Of a DNA stretch of 64,000 nt, positions 10,874 through 21,344 are shown one piece after another. Below the pieces are notes generated by a model. The model was not told the origin of the DNA and did no database searches. It was given only the letters and a program-made list of their open reading frames with translations. Origin of the DNA: Amoebophrya sp. A120. Taxonomy: Eukaryota > Sar > Dinophyceae > Syndiniales > Amoebophryaceae. Location of the stretch: the NCBI GenBank assembly GCA_905178155.1, contig CAJINV010000001.1, positions 15,376,142 to 15,440,141 of the forward strand, written 5' to 3'. Made by a program: the position numbers and the translations under genes. The stretch's first letter is position 1; each line of letters begins with the position of its first letter.

Positions 10874-11706
10874 ATGTCCCTGGTCGGAAAGTTGGCTGAG
10901 GCGTTCAGCGTCTTTGCGGGCAGTGCGCGGGCAAATCTTGATGGAGTAGATACGGATGCCGTCATTAGTAGTCGCGATGTGGTGAAGGAGGGATGGCTGA
11001 CGAAGCAATCAAGGAATGTTAAGGAATGGCGAAAAAGATACGTCGTGCTTACGAAAGATTGTACTTACGACTTGTTGATTATCTTTTGCTTGTGGGCATG
11101 CATTTCGTTGTGCTTGTGGTAGCTGCGTAGAAAGTGAGGTGAAATCATTAGAAATTGTTGCGTCTGTGTGGACGTCACGCAAAATTAGTGAGAATTTGCG
11201 TCTGTGTAGGTTGCACGCATGATTGATTCTTCTTTACTCCGAGCACTGCGTTTGCATTTCTCGGAGGTCCGCATTAAGTGGATGAATTCTTGAAACAGGC
11301 CTCGCAACTTTTCGAAACGGACCGCAGCAAGTGTACAAGTGTATCGAGGCAACAGAACTAGTTTTCTTCGGGCACATGATGACAGTGCGAAGCGCTGAGC
11401 AAGACACGGGCATGGATAACAGCTTCTGCATGCAGCGACAAAAGGATGCAAAGTTCTTCTATTTCATCGCCGAAACAGCAACTGAGAAAGAAGGTTGGGT
11501 CGGAGCGATAGGACGACAAATGGTACAAATGACCTGTATTTCTACCGAATCGTTTTTCTTTTTGACTATGTATATCTACTCGCTGGCTGAACCTGGAATA
11601 AACTTTGCCTTCCAACGAACGTGCGCGAGCCGTCTTCAGGAAAACCAAATCACACTTGCTTCAGGTGAGACGGACTGTCATGATAGATGAACAAGACGGG
11701 GACTGA
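10874..11706 (+). CDS. Small pleckstrin-homology domain protein (AtPH1-like)
   Basis: Three exons with canonical GT-AG introns: 10874-11060, 11299-11522 and 11665-11706, giving 150 residues. Almost the whole protein is one PH domain from residue about 38: EGWLTKQSRNVKEWRKRYVVLTKD, then YKCIEATE, and the closing helix EKEGWVGAIGRQMV with its invariant Trp. Plant PH1 proteins of about 145 residues have the same size, the same GWLTKQ start and the same IGR helix. The basic KEWRKRY strand is where phosphoinositides bind in the family, so a membrane-lipid sensor is likely. The start is the first ATG after the in-frame TAG at 10820. An alternative start at 10763 would need that TAG removed or read through. 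Confidence 0.8.
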
Positions 11707-12603
11707 CAGCATGGGTTCATACATTTTATTCGCCTAAGTACTCTTTCTGTCCCTGAGACTAAGGCTGGTACAAAACACCCGCGCCTGCACTTTCATTATC
11801 ATGATCTCTCGAGAAGTTTTTGTTTTCAGTTTTCTGCAACCAATTAATTTGAGCTGCGCGAACATTACACGGACACAAGTCAAATGAAGTGTCTTGGCTC
11901 ATGATCTTGAGGAGCGTTATTTGCTGTGCGGACAGCCTGACAAGACGAGAAGCTCAAGCGGCATATTGTTCGGAATTTCAGTGGTGCCTTTGTCCAAGTG
12001 AAATAGGTGAGGTGGCTGGAGTTGTCAGACATAGCTTTTGTTTGTCTGTGGAATAACGATAATTGTATGACGAAGATAGGATTGTTGATCATGTTGTAGT
12101 TGTGTCCGCTTCGAAGCCCGCCCGTCGAAGTTCTGTTTGAGGTTGATCATTATATATTTTGATTTTCGCGGAAATTTTTTGTGCAAAATTCTTGGATCGA
12201 TCGTTATTGTATGTAGTGTCATTTCCGAAGCAAGAGATCCTGAAAGAGATCGCTATCCGCATATTGATTTTTTTCGGTGGAAATGATGGCGTTGCTGTTG
12301 CAGCAGATGTTGAGTGTTGTGGTTTCCTTTTCCGATTTGTGGAGATCTGTATCTTATTTCGCTCTTGAGACCTCATACATAGAACGCCCGTTTTCACATA
12401 TTGTTTTTCGCAGTTATTTTTTGATTTTGAGGCGTTGAGAGACCCTTTTGGCTTGTCGCAGCAGTATCTAATCTTAGTAATATTTTCCCTAACTTTATTG
12501 TTTGTTTTTGCTGACTCATCCACCCACGGCTTTTGCCCTTGCTCTCAAGAGGAAGACGGGCACGGCGACCTTTCCTCATCTCATTTTTTTGCACATTTAC
12601 ACC
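11707..12603. other. Intergenic, no gene seen
   Basis: About 900 bases, strongly AT-rich from 12050 to 12500. I see no exon, repeat or RNA gene I can support. Confidence 0.5.
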
Positions 12604-14062
12604 ATGCTCCCTTCAGTTTTGCACCAGGCCCCGCCGGCGCGGTTTCAGAAACTTGTTCAGGCGGTGGAGCAGTTGGCGCCGCCGAGTTTGGCGGAAGGTT
12701 GGGACAATGTCGGACTGCTGCTGGACTGTCTAGACGAAACTAGATGGAGCGAATCTTCCTTCAAGCCAAGAATATTCCTCTGCAACGACTTGACCGAACG
12801 CGTTGCGGAGGAGGCAATTACCAAAAAGGTCGACTGCGTTGTCACCTATCACCCCACACCGTTCGCGAAGTTTAGAACCGTTACGCGAACGACGCACATT
12901 GGTCGTGTTGTGCTATCTATGGTACAACAACTTGTATATTGATTTACACGACAGAGCTCTTGTTCTTAGCTTCCTTTTTCTTCCACACCTTCAATAGCGC
13001 GCTCGGAATCAATTCTTTTTCTTCCACAGCGTCACACTGAACGACGTCGATGACCCATCAGAAACGCATGGTGGATGTTCTTCTGTCACAACTACTGTCT
13101 TGCAACCACAAAATAAACGCAGATAACGAACCGTATCCCGGTCTACGCAACGCACACCTGCCTGGACTGTGTCAACAACGGGTTGAATGATTGGCTCATC
13201 AACGCGTTTCCCAATGTCGGAGAGATTCTTCCGTGCAACCCACTAGATGCGAAGCGACCAAACCTCGGCTCCGGCCGCGTTGGAAGTTTGCCCATGGCAA
13301 TCACAATCGACGACGCCGTCGGCCACGTCAAGACACTCACAGGGCTCAAGCATGTCCGCAGAGCCGACCCAGTCGATGGTGCATTTTTTTTATAACAGTT
13401 TTTCACTGCTTCTGGTTCTGTCTGGCAACTTTTTGTAGAGGAAATTTATTTTGTTTTTTAGGTGGGTGAGCAACGGCAAACAAGTTCCCTCGCACGGTTG
13501 CCATGTTGTCATTCATGTCTACTTCAATACGGACCGAACGCAAATCAGGCTCGCAGAAACCAATCCGAAGAGTCGCTGTTTGTGCGGGGTCGGGCGGCAG
13601 TGTGTTTAAGGATTACACTATCCAATGTAAAAGCGTACCTATCTTCCCTACTTCATCCTCGCGATACAGATTATTTGCATGCCCATGACGTGGGTCATGC
13701 GTGCCCCTGTGGCACCCATTTTGTAATCGCGTTTGGAAATTTCTTATGCTGTAATCAGAAAAAGAGAGCGCAAGCGGGTTTGTGCTGCGGATAGATTAGT
13801 TGATTGTGGGGTCGGTACGTTTTTACTCAGGAGATAAATGAGCAAAAATCCGGGAAGCGTGCCCGATCTTTTTCTCACCGGCGAGATGTCACACCATGAT
13901 GTGCTGGAGCTGAACCAAAATGGCGCCTTCGTCATCCTCACCGAGCATTCCAACAGCGAGCGACCCTTTCTCCCCGTGTTTCGCGAACGTCTGTTGGGCC
14001 TCTACCCCGACGCAGAAGTCGTGATCAGCGAAATAGACGCGGATCCCTTGTTTGTGGCGTAG
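12604..14062 (+). CDS. NIF3: NIF3 / DUF34 family metal-binding protein
   Basis: Four exons: 12604-12921, 13123-13378, 13549-about 13621 and about 13843-14062, about 288 residues. Family landmarks appear in order: SLAEGWDNVGLLLDC, CVVTYHPTPF, RIPVYATHTCLD with GLNDWL, VAVCAGSGGSVF, DLFLTGEMSHHD, ILTEHSNSERPF and a C-terminal SEIDADPLFVA. The His in YHP, the HTxxD pair and the late EH supply the di-metal site in known NIF3 structures. The family is universal with an unsettled function. The first two introns are GT-AG (atg/GTACAA to CGCAG; g/GTGCAT to AATCAG). The third is not, and its borders are inferred. The start is the ATG at 12604 in ACACCATGC, immediately before conserved sequence. Confidence 0.9.
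13622..13842 (+). mobile_element. Probable introner-type intron 3 of NIF3
   Basis: Arms 13622-13639 (CCAATGTAAAAGCGTACC) and 13814-13831 (GGTACGTTTTTACTCAGG) are reverse complements at about 15 of 18 bases. Using the visible GT (13626) with CTCAG (13830) would leave a TAA before the conserved exon. Splicing that keeps frame between GGSVFK and NPGSVPDLFLTGE therefore needs a non-GT donor such as 13622 and an AG near 13842. No clear target-site duplication is seen. The core GTCATGC is at 13694-13700. Confidence 0.5.
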
Positions 14063-14575
14063 ATTAAAAATGTTGAGTTGCACAGTCAGTGCACTGAAGC
14101 CAACAGCAAACCGGGATTGATTTCTTGTACTCAACATGATTTTACCGACGCACGAACAAGCCTACATTTATACGCATCATAGTCATACATGGATGAATCT
14201 AACTTGGGAATAGAGAACTTTTCGGAACGAACAAAAGTCCATGTACTAAAGCAGCTCAATCCACCACGCGATACATGTGTATAACGCCATAGCAGTGCAA
14301 ATTGCGTTGTGCCGATGTGCATCGAGATTTTCTATCTGGGTTTGCACTTGACTGTATCAGTCTTTTTACAGGTCGCGCCCTTGTTCCTGTCATCGCGTTG
14401 TCGTTGCAGTTTCGTTTTTCAAATTCACTCATGTGCACTCGTTCCGACGCAGTAGCAGAGTCTGTTGACATTTTTGTTTCTCAGGCCGTAGGTGGGTGTG
14501 CAGCAGCCAGTAGAAGGTTGCCGATCGTCCAAGTGAGTCCAGCCGAGGCAAAAAGTGGATCAGAAAAGTGAAAAA
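14063..14575. other. Intergenic, no gene seen
   Basis: About 510 bases between NIF3 and the first methyltransferase-like gene. No supported feature. Confidence 0.5.
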
Positions 14576-17401
14576 ATGGCAAAGCACGGACTGGAGATGA
14601 TTGCGTTCGCTCTGCAACTTGCCACTTGCTTCTTGCTGCTGCCGACCGATGCCTACGACTCGTGTCGGGCCGACGAGCATGCGGGGTCCGTGCTCACAGA
14701 ACTCCTTGCACCGTACTGGGAGTTTATCCGACCCGGCCCTGAGGCGCAGAAGGAACTTGCGCACGCCGAGTCTGTCGGCGTCAAACTCAGATGGCTCGTG
14801 GAAAAGGCGCTAGAGAAGCGAATACCCAGGGGTCGCGGCATTCCCTGGCCGGAGGAGCGAGCAATCATGCTACGAAACCGGGGGCTTATGGGAGAAGGCG
14901 AAGCGGGCATGGTCGTACCACGGAACAAGGAAGGGACTTCTGGCGGCAGACCTTTGGTTTCTTCAGATCCGCGCAGAGAAAATGCGGAGAGAGAGGCCTG
15001 GTTGGTTACAAACGAAGATGTGGCTTGTGCGTTTCATGAGGGCATCGCCCTTCAGCAGCTGTGCGAGACGGTGTAATGTGTTTTTCAGTACGAAGCTTTG
15101 AGCTCGTTGCGACTCTATCATGAGTACTAATCAATACGTACATACAACGTCATCTTCATTAATTATATCGATTGTGGTGCTTCATCTGCATCGGGAATGT
15201 TGCTGACTTTGAAACCTTCGTCAGGTCTACAACTTCTTCAATGCGCACATTGGGCCGTTCATGGAGCAAAATCGCTGTGGCAACCTAGACGCAAGTTCTT
15301 GCAACATCGAGCCCTTTATTCAGAAGTTGACAACCAGCCGTGTTCTGGGTGACGCGTTGCGTGATTTCGTGGAGTCTTGGGTACAAAGTTCAAAAAGCTT
15401 CGAAGAACTGGTGGCGCAAGACTACAGCACGGAGTCATCGGCTGCCGCACCCCCGGCAGAGATTTTCTCGGACGCCAAACGGTTGGAGCGTATCCAAAGC
15501 CGGCTACTAGACGAAAATTTGCTTCTCGCCGCGGGCAGCACCACCACTGCAGAGACGATTGCAGGAAAAACAAGCAAAACGCTTCTAGAGGATGTTGACG
15601 GCGGTAGAAGTAGTAGAGAAGCAGCAGCACAAGAAGTGCGCGACATTCTTGCAGGCTCGGATGTCTCGGAATTGCGGGACACGGACCTGGAGGGCGAACT
15701 AGTGCAGCACGATTTGCTCCTTTTGCCGCGGCTGGAAGATCAATCCGAAGCCAAAACAAATCCAACGGGGGAGACAAAACAAGGGACAGATCATGCCAGT
15801 AGTTTCGCAGAATTGTCACCTTTTTCGTCGCGAAAAAAACAACTTACGAGCCCCTACCAGTGCCCTCGGTTTCTGAATATGCACCTGGATCTCATCGCCC
15901 AGGGCTCAAACGGGCACTGGATTTTGCAGACTTTGCGCGACTACGAGTCCGTCGACGATCGGTTCCAGCTTCAGCACCGTTTTCGACACTGGATGAACGG
16001 GTTTCTGGAGGCACGGGAGAAGCTGCTGCAGATTATCAAAGTCAAAAAAGCCCCCACCCCATATCGGACACGAAATTTGTGATGCTGTATTTGAGTACAC
16101 AAATCGACTTGTATTGCTAGAAGGCCAAGAGACGCAGCTGCGGCCTGAATTGCAGGCAATCTGTCATGCTGTTTCCCACTTCCAGTTGCCTCCTGTCATG
16201 CTGGAGCTGCAAGCCTTTCCCACGCTAGGCAGCACTACAGTCCGCATCTTTTGCCTTCTAGCATCACAAAGCCACAAATCTGCATCACAGATTTCCGTTT
16301 TGATATGGGGAGGGGGCATTTTTCCTCACAATGCAGATCTGGAAAATGAGGAAGGACATCACCGGGATGCTCGCGCCGCACCGACAGTACAAGTCCATGG
16401 ACGACTTTCGCGACTTTTCCCAAATCGACTGGAACTGGCTACGGCTACCGAACTCGTGGTCGTTGGACCGAGGGCTGAAACGGTGGAACGTCGTTTGCGC
16501 CTTGGTGGAGCAAGCCGTGTGGGAAAAATTTCGCGTCTGGCGCGGGACGGAGTACACCGACGCAAAAAGTAGAACTTCGAAAGGACGATTTTCGCAGAAG
16601 AACGTGATCCACGTGGCGGAAATCGGCGTCTTCGTCGGCGAGACGTCACTGTATTTGCTCAGCCGCTGTTTTCGGCACCTCTACCGAGAGTCGAATATCC
16701 TGGTCCAGTACCATCTCATCGACCCGTGGGAAGTGGATGCATTCGGCGGCTTTCTCGACTTCTATCGTGCGACCAAGGGCTACACGGAGCAAACCGGGCA
16801 CGACGTGTATCGAAATTTAGTGCAGAAGCTCGGGAATGCAACCAGTTTGTATGAAACCAGCGACAACGAGGACGTCGCAGGGACCACGCCGGAAGGAACA
16901 TCAACAAGCAAGGTAGCGGAAGATGAGATTTCGACGGTTGCGGGAGAGGAGCAACGCACGAACTCCGCGCTTTGTTTGAAAAAAAGAATTAACCACGAGC
17001 GCTCCCCCGTTCCGCTTTTCGAGGTCAAGTATCGCGACCTCCACGGGAAAGAAATGTGCGCGGGAGAAAAGATTCCGGAAAATAGGCCGGGCGTGTTCTT
17101 CCACCGGGTCTTTTCGCACCAGGCGAGCAAGAGGCTAAGTGTCCTCGATGTCCTTTATGTGGACGGGGAGCACAGTTTTCACGGCGTGCACACGGATCTG
17201 AAGCACTTCGTGCCCCTCACACGGTACGTGGTCGCGGGGCACGACTTTGACTACTACAAATTTCCGGGGGTCACCATGGCCGTGTTGAACGCCAAAGTGC
17301 CTACCACGGACGCGTTCCGGCAGTACGGATTCAGGTTTCAACAAGAACTCTACCTCGACTCTGATACCACTTGGTGGAGTCGACTGAATAGAATGAAATA
17401 A
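14576..17401 (+). CDS. Secretory-pathway methyltransferase-like protein, copy A
   Basis: Exons 14576-15070, 15225-16033 and 16339-17401, 788 residues. The N-terminus (MAKHGLEMIAFALQLATCF, then LLLPTDAYDSC) is a signal peptide or anchor. Residues about 30-420 form a conserved family-specific region with paired Cys (RCGNLDASSCNIEPF, VLGDALRDFVESW, WNWLRLPNSWSLDR). From about residue 434, VIHVAEIGVFVGETSLYLL is a Rossmann SAM-binding motif I; YHLIDPW follows, then VLYVDGEHSFHGVHTDLKHF and VVAGHDFDYYKFPGVTMAV, as in Methyltransf_24-type class I enzymes. The substrate is unknown. Entry into the ER suggests a secreted or cell-surface glycan or small-molecule target. Intron 1 is GT-AG (acg/GTGTAATG to TCGTCAG) and is shared with copy B. 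Intron 2 is an introner absent from copy B. Start: ATG in AAAAAATGGC. Confidence 0.75.
16034..16338 (+). mobile_element. Introner-type intron in methyltransferase-like copy A
   Basis: The flanks duplicate GCAGAT (16028-16033 and 16333-16338). The ends pair over about 50 bases (for example CCCCCACCCCATATCGGACA near 16054 with GATATGGGGAGGGGGC near 16303, and GAAATTTGTGATGC with GCATCACAGATTTC). Excision gives LLQIWKMRKD. The tandem copy B encodes LIQIWKMRKD uninterrupted at 19615-19640, so the element is an insertion relative to copy B. GTCATGC occurs at 16163 and 16195. Confidence 0.88.
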
Positions 17402-17820
17402 AAAAAAGACGACGTCTTGATGCTCTATCTAAAAAAAATAAGACATTCGAGAACGGATTGGACTTCGCAAAAAGACGAAGGAAATAACGCGCGAACCGAT
17501 GACGGCCATGGCTATGCGTAATACATGGTTTATCAAGAAACCATGTGTGAATGTGATTCATCATCTGAAGTTTCTGCTTTCCACTCCTCCCGCAGTGACT
17601 CTCAAACAATACGATCGGATTTTCGAACAACTCCTTCGTGAGTGCTGACTCTGCGTCGTCGTGTTGTCGTGTTGTAAGAGCCACGCAAAAAAACGACACC
17701 GTTCAGGTTTTGCTGGCAAAACAAAGAAAAACAAAGCACGCGCAGGACTAAGGCGACTAGAAACCCTCTGAGCCTTTACTTCATGTTGTTGGGTTCTACT
17801 TCTACGTTTCATCGCTCTCT
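17402..17820. other. Spacer between tandem methyltransferase-like genes
   Basis: About 420 bases. No exon, repeat of the flanking genes or RNA gene seen. Confidence 0.4.
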
Positions 17821-20800
17821 ATGGCTGCTTTAGATGAAAAATCCAAAATGGCGACTCGCAGACACCACTTGGCTGCTGCACCTTCGACGGCTAATATGAG
17901 CGTCAAGCTTCTTTCCGCCGTATTCCTATCTGTTCTGATGAATTCGTTCTGGCCATCCACGACGACCTGGAAGGTGATGATTTCTGCGTCGAGATCATTT
18001 CCGTTCGACTCGTGTCGAGGGGATCTACATGCGGGCGCAGTTCTGACGGAGCTGCTCGCGCCCTACTGGGAGTTCATCCGACCCGGGCCTGAAGCTGCGA
18101 GAGACCTCGCACATGCGGACTCAGTCGGGGTGAAGCTAAAATGGCTGATCGACAAAGCCCTGGAATATTCCTTGAAAATTTTTACCATCCTAATCCAATT
18201 TGTCATGCTAAACATGGACGAGATCGAGAAAGAGAATCGGCTTTTGTGGTGCCAAAAACGGATGGGGATGGTAAAATTTCAGGGAATATGGAAAAGCGCA
18301 TCCCATGAGGTCGTGGCATTCCATGGCCGGAGGAGAGAGCGGTAATGCTTCGAAATCGCGCTAATCGCGAGCGAACTGGAGATCCAGTTCCAGGGGATCC
18401 TGGGGTTGGTGGAAACAGCAGGGAAAGTAGTACACCAAAGGCGACATCCAGACATCAAGCCGACGGGACTAAAGATGGCAAAATTACCGTAGTGGCCCCC
18501 GCAAGAAGTATGTCCGGACTACTTGTCAGCTCAGATCCTTCACCAAGTAGAGAAGTTGCTGCACAGAAGGAGTCCTGGCTCGTGACGAATGAGGACGTGG
18601 CGTGTGCTTTTCATGAAGGAATCGCCATTGAGCAGCTGTGCGAGACGGTGTAATGTCTTTTCAAATTTTATTGATTATTCGAATCGATCGACTTCACGCT
18701 GAAGCTACAAAAGCAACATGAATGCTTGAAGAAAAGGTGCTATAGATTATAAGAACAGCGGAATCGCTCTTCTTTTCTGTTTACCTTTACCTGCGGTGAT
18801 TTTTTTCCTCGATTTTTTTATCAGGTCTACGACTTCTTCCGTGTACACATAGGCCCCTTCATGGAGGAGCACAGATGTCCGCTGTTAGACTCGAACTCTT
18901 GCAAGATCGAGCTCTTCGTCGAGAAGCTGGCGGAGAGCCGTGTCCTGGGCGACGCATTGCATGGCTTCGTGGAATCTTGGTTGACAGCAGCAACGAAGGT
19001 TGAAAGAGCTGCAGCGAAATTACAGGTAGAAGGCAGCGACGTCAGCAGTGCGTCCGAGTCCGACAGAAACAGTACGATGGCAGGTGGCGAACGCCTGAAG
19101 CGCATTCAGAGCATGTTATTAGACGGAGACCTGGCCCAGTCGCGCAAGCGAAGTACTAAGGAAAGAGAACGACCTCCCGAGGATGCATTGGTCGACCACG
19201 TGGCAGCTGAAGCTGTTATCGCACTTTTCGCGAGTAAAGCGGACGGCGCAGAATTGCGAGCCGCGGAGCTGGAGACGCAGTTGCCACAGCACTACGGGCT
19301 TGTCGCTCTCGATGAACCAAAAACAGTACCACTGGGGGAAAATGAACAACTAAGGCGGGTATCATCAAATGAAGACCTCACACCTCGAGCTCCTTCCAAG
19401 CAGCTTGCTGCAACCCGGCTCTTTTCCCACCAGTGTCGTCATTTTCTGAACATGCACCTAGATCTCATCCAGCAGGGCGCCAATGGACACTGGATGTTGC
19501 AAAGCCTGCGCGAGGAGGACCCGTACGACGAGTCGAGGGACAAAGAACGGCTTCAGCTCGAGCATCGTTTTCGTGACTGGATGAACGGGTTTGTGGACGC
19601 GCGGGACAAGCTGATACAGATTTGGAAGATGCGCAAAGACGTCGTCGGGATGATGGCTCCGGACCGCGAGAACTACTATCCTTTGACGGAGAAAAACCGC
19701 GACTTTTCCCAAATCGACTGGAACTGGTTCCGGCTGCCGAACTCCTGGTCGGTGGACCGGGAGATGAAGAGGTGGAACGTCGTTTGCGGCCTCGTGGAAC
19801 AAACTGTCTGGGAAAAATTTCGCGTGTGGCCGCGGCGGGGTACAAGATCACCGCACCGTTATAACAGCACCGCGTTTCGCCCAAGACGAGCGAAGGCTGC
19901 GAAACAGGCTAGTACAATGGGGCCCCCGAAGGTTATCCACATAGCGGAGATTGGCGTGTTCGTCGGCGAAACTTCGCTGTACTTGCTCAGCCGGTGCTTT
20001 TTGCGCCTCTATCAAGAGTCGAATGTCCTCGTGCAGTACCACCTGATTGACCCCTGGCAGTCGAACACTTTCGGCGGGTGGAACCCCTGGGAAGTCAAAA
20101 GCTGGCTCCTCGATTTCTATCGCGCGACGCGGGGAGACACGGCGAAAATGACGGGGAGCGACGTGTACAGAACCCTCATGCGGAGAGTCGGGAACGCCAC
20201 GACCTTGTATGGGGATCGTCGTTACGGGGACGCACCCGCAGCGCCAGAGGCTCTCGGAAGGCCGCCCACAGGACGAACGAGAGGGGGCTCTGATGCTACG
20301 CTGAGGAGTGCTTCTGTTGCCGATGGCACCGGCGGTGGCGGTACAGCCGCGAGCTTTGCCTCGGCGTTAGCCGGAAATAAGGAGATGTCCTCTGCGACGC
20401 CGTGTCTGCGGAAGAAAATTCACTCCAGGAAATCTCCACTTGCTGTGTACGAAGTTCAGTATCACGACCTCCACGGACGGAGCGCGTTGTGCGGTGTGTC
20501 CGAAATAAAGATTCCGGAAAATCTGCCAGGCGTATTCTTCCATCGCGTCCTTTCGCACAGGGCAATAGAGCGGATAAGTGTCCTAGATCTGCTTTACATA
20601 GACGGGGATCACAGCTTTGCTGCCGTGCATGCCGACCTCCGAAACTTTGTGCCGATTACGCGGCATGTGGTCGCTGGGCACGACTTTGACTACTACAAGT
20701 TCCCAGGAGTTTCGATGGCTGTTATGAACGCCAAAGTGCCCACGACGGACGCTTTTCGGCACTTCGGGTTCAGATTTCAGCAAGACCTCTACCTCGACTC

Positions 20801-20843
20801 AGACAATACTTGGTGGAGTCGATTAACCTCTATGCCTGAATAG
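17821..20843 (+). CDS. Secretory-pathway methyltransferase-like protein, copy B (in-frame TGA)
   Basis: Tandem paralogue of the preceding gene. Exons 17821-18165, 18294-18647 and 18825-20843, about 905 codons. Shared blocks include GAVLTELLAPYWEFIRPGPE, the IGVFVGETSLYLL motif I, YHLIDPW, LYIDGDHSF and AGHDFDYYKFPGV. The N-terminus is longer than in copy A, with a hydrophobic stretch at residues about 25-45. Intron GTGTAATG to TATCAG (18648-18824) matches intron 1 of copy A. An introner at 18166-18293 interrupts KALE. After its removal the frame reads KRIP-TGA-GRGIPWPEER, where copy A has KRIPRGRGIPWPEER. The TGA is at 18306-18308. Either splicing uses AG at 18307-18309 and skips it, the codon is recoded, or this copy is decaying. 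The 673 codons downstream are intact, which argues against an old pseudogene. Start chosen: ATG 17821; 17896 is possible. Confidence 0.65.
18166..18293 (+). mobile_element. Introner-type intron in methyltransferase-like copy B
   Basis: TGGAA is duplicated (18161-18165 and 18289-18293). The arms TATTCCTTGAAAATTTTTAC (18166) and GTAAAATTTCAGGGAATA (18271-18288) are near-perfect inverted repeats. Copy A runs KALEKRIP without interruption here. With these borders the intron does not end in AG. TTTGTCATGC is at 18199-18208. Confidence 0.78.
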
Positions 20844-21344
20844 AAATTTAGAAAAGCGAGAACAAATTGATGTGCTCGAATCTTCTCGGTGGAATGTCAA
20901 CTGCATAAACTACTCATGGGGAGACGCATCAACCACCCAGAAGAACTGAACCAATTTAGCAACGTACGAGCGCGGCACCCGTTTTTGTGCCTGTGTCCTG
21001 TTGCGCTTGTTGCTTCACGTTCGTTTTGTCATTCGGGAGAGAGCTGGCAGTGGAGCGGAAACCAAAATCTGCAAGGCAAGGGAGTGAAACACACAAAGAC
21101 GCAACCAGTTCAAGTTTTGCAATGTCGATGGCAGCGAGTGCGTGGGTGAGCGCAAACACCTTCTGGCAGAGCACCAGTTCGCTCTTTTTCCATAAGATAC
21201 TGTTTTCAGCTGTATTCTCGTCCGTATTTGATTTTGCCGGCGATTTGCACGCAGAAAATTCGCTCATGGAAGCGGACTCGAGGAACTTCGACTTCCTCAC
21301 GTAAAGGAGGTCGTTTTCGCATAGTCGGTGATCGGACCTCCGAC
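20844..21344. other. Spacer upstream of the large protein gene
   Basis: About 500 bases. An open frame at 21122-21303 has a hydrophobic start and a faint resemblance to the N-terminus of the methyltransferase-like genes, too weak to call a relic copy. It may instead hold an unrecognised first exon of the next gene. Confidence 0.35.

Noticed and set aside
21122-21303. Possible third, truncated methyltransferase-like copy
   Set aside because: Only a hydrophobic leader and a few residues (GDLHAEN) resemble copy B; too little to separate from chance.
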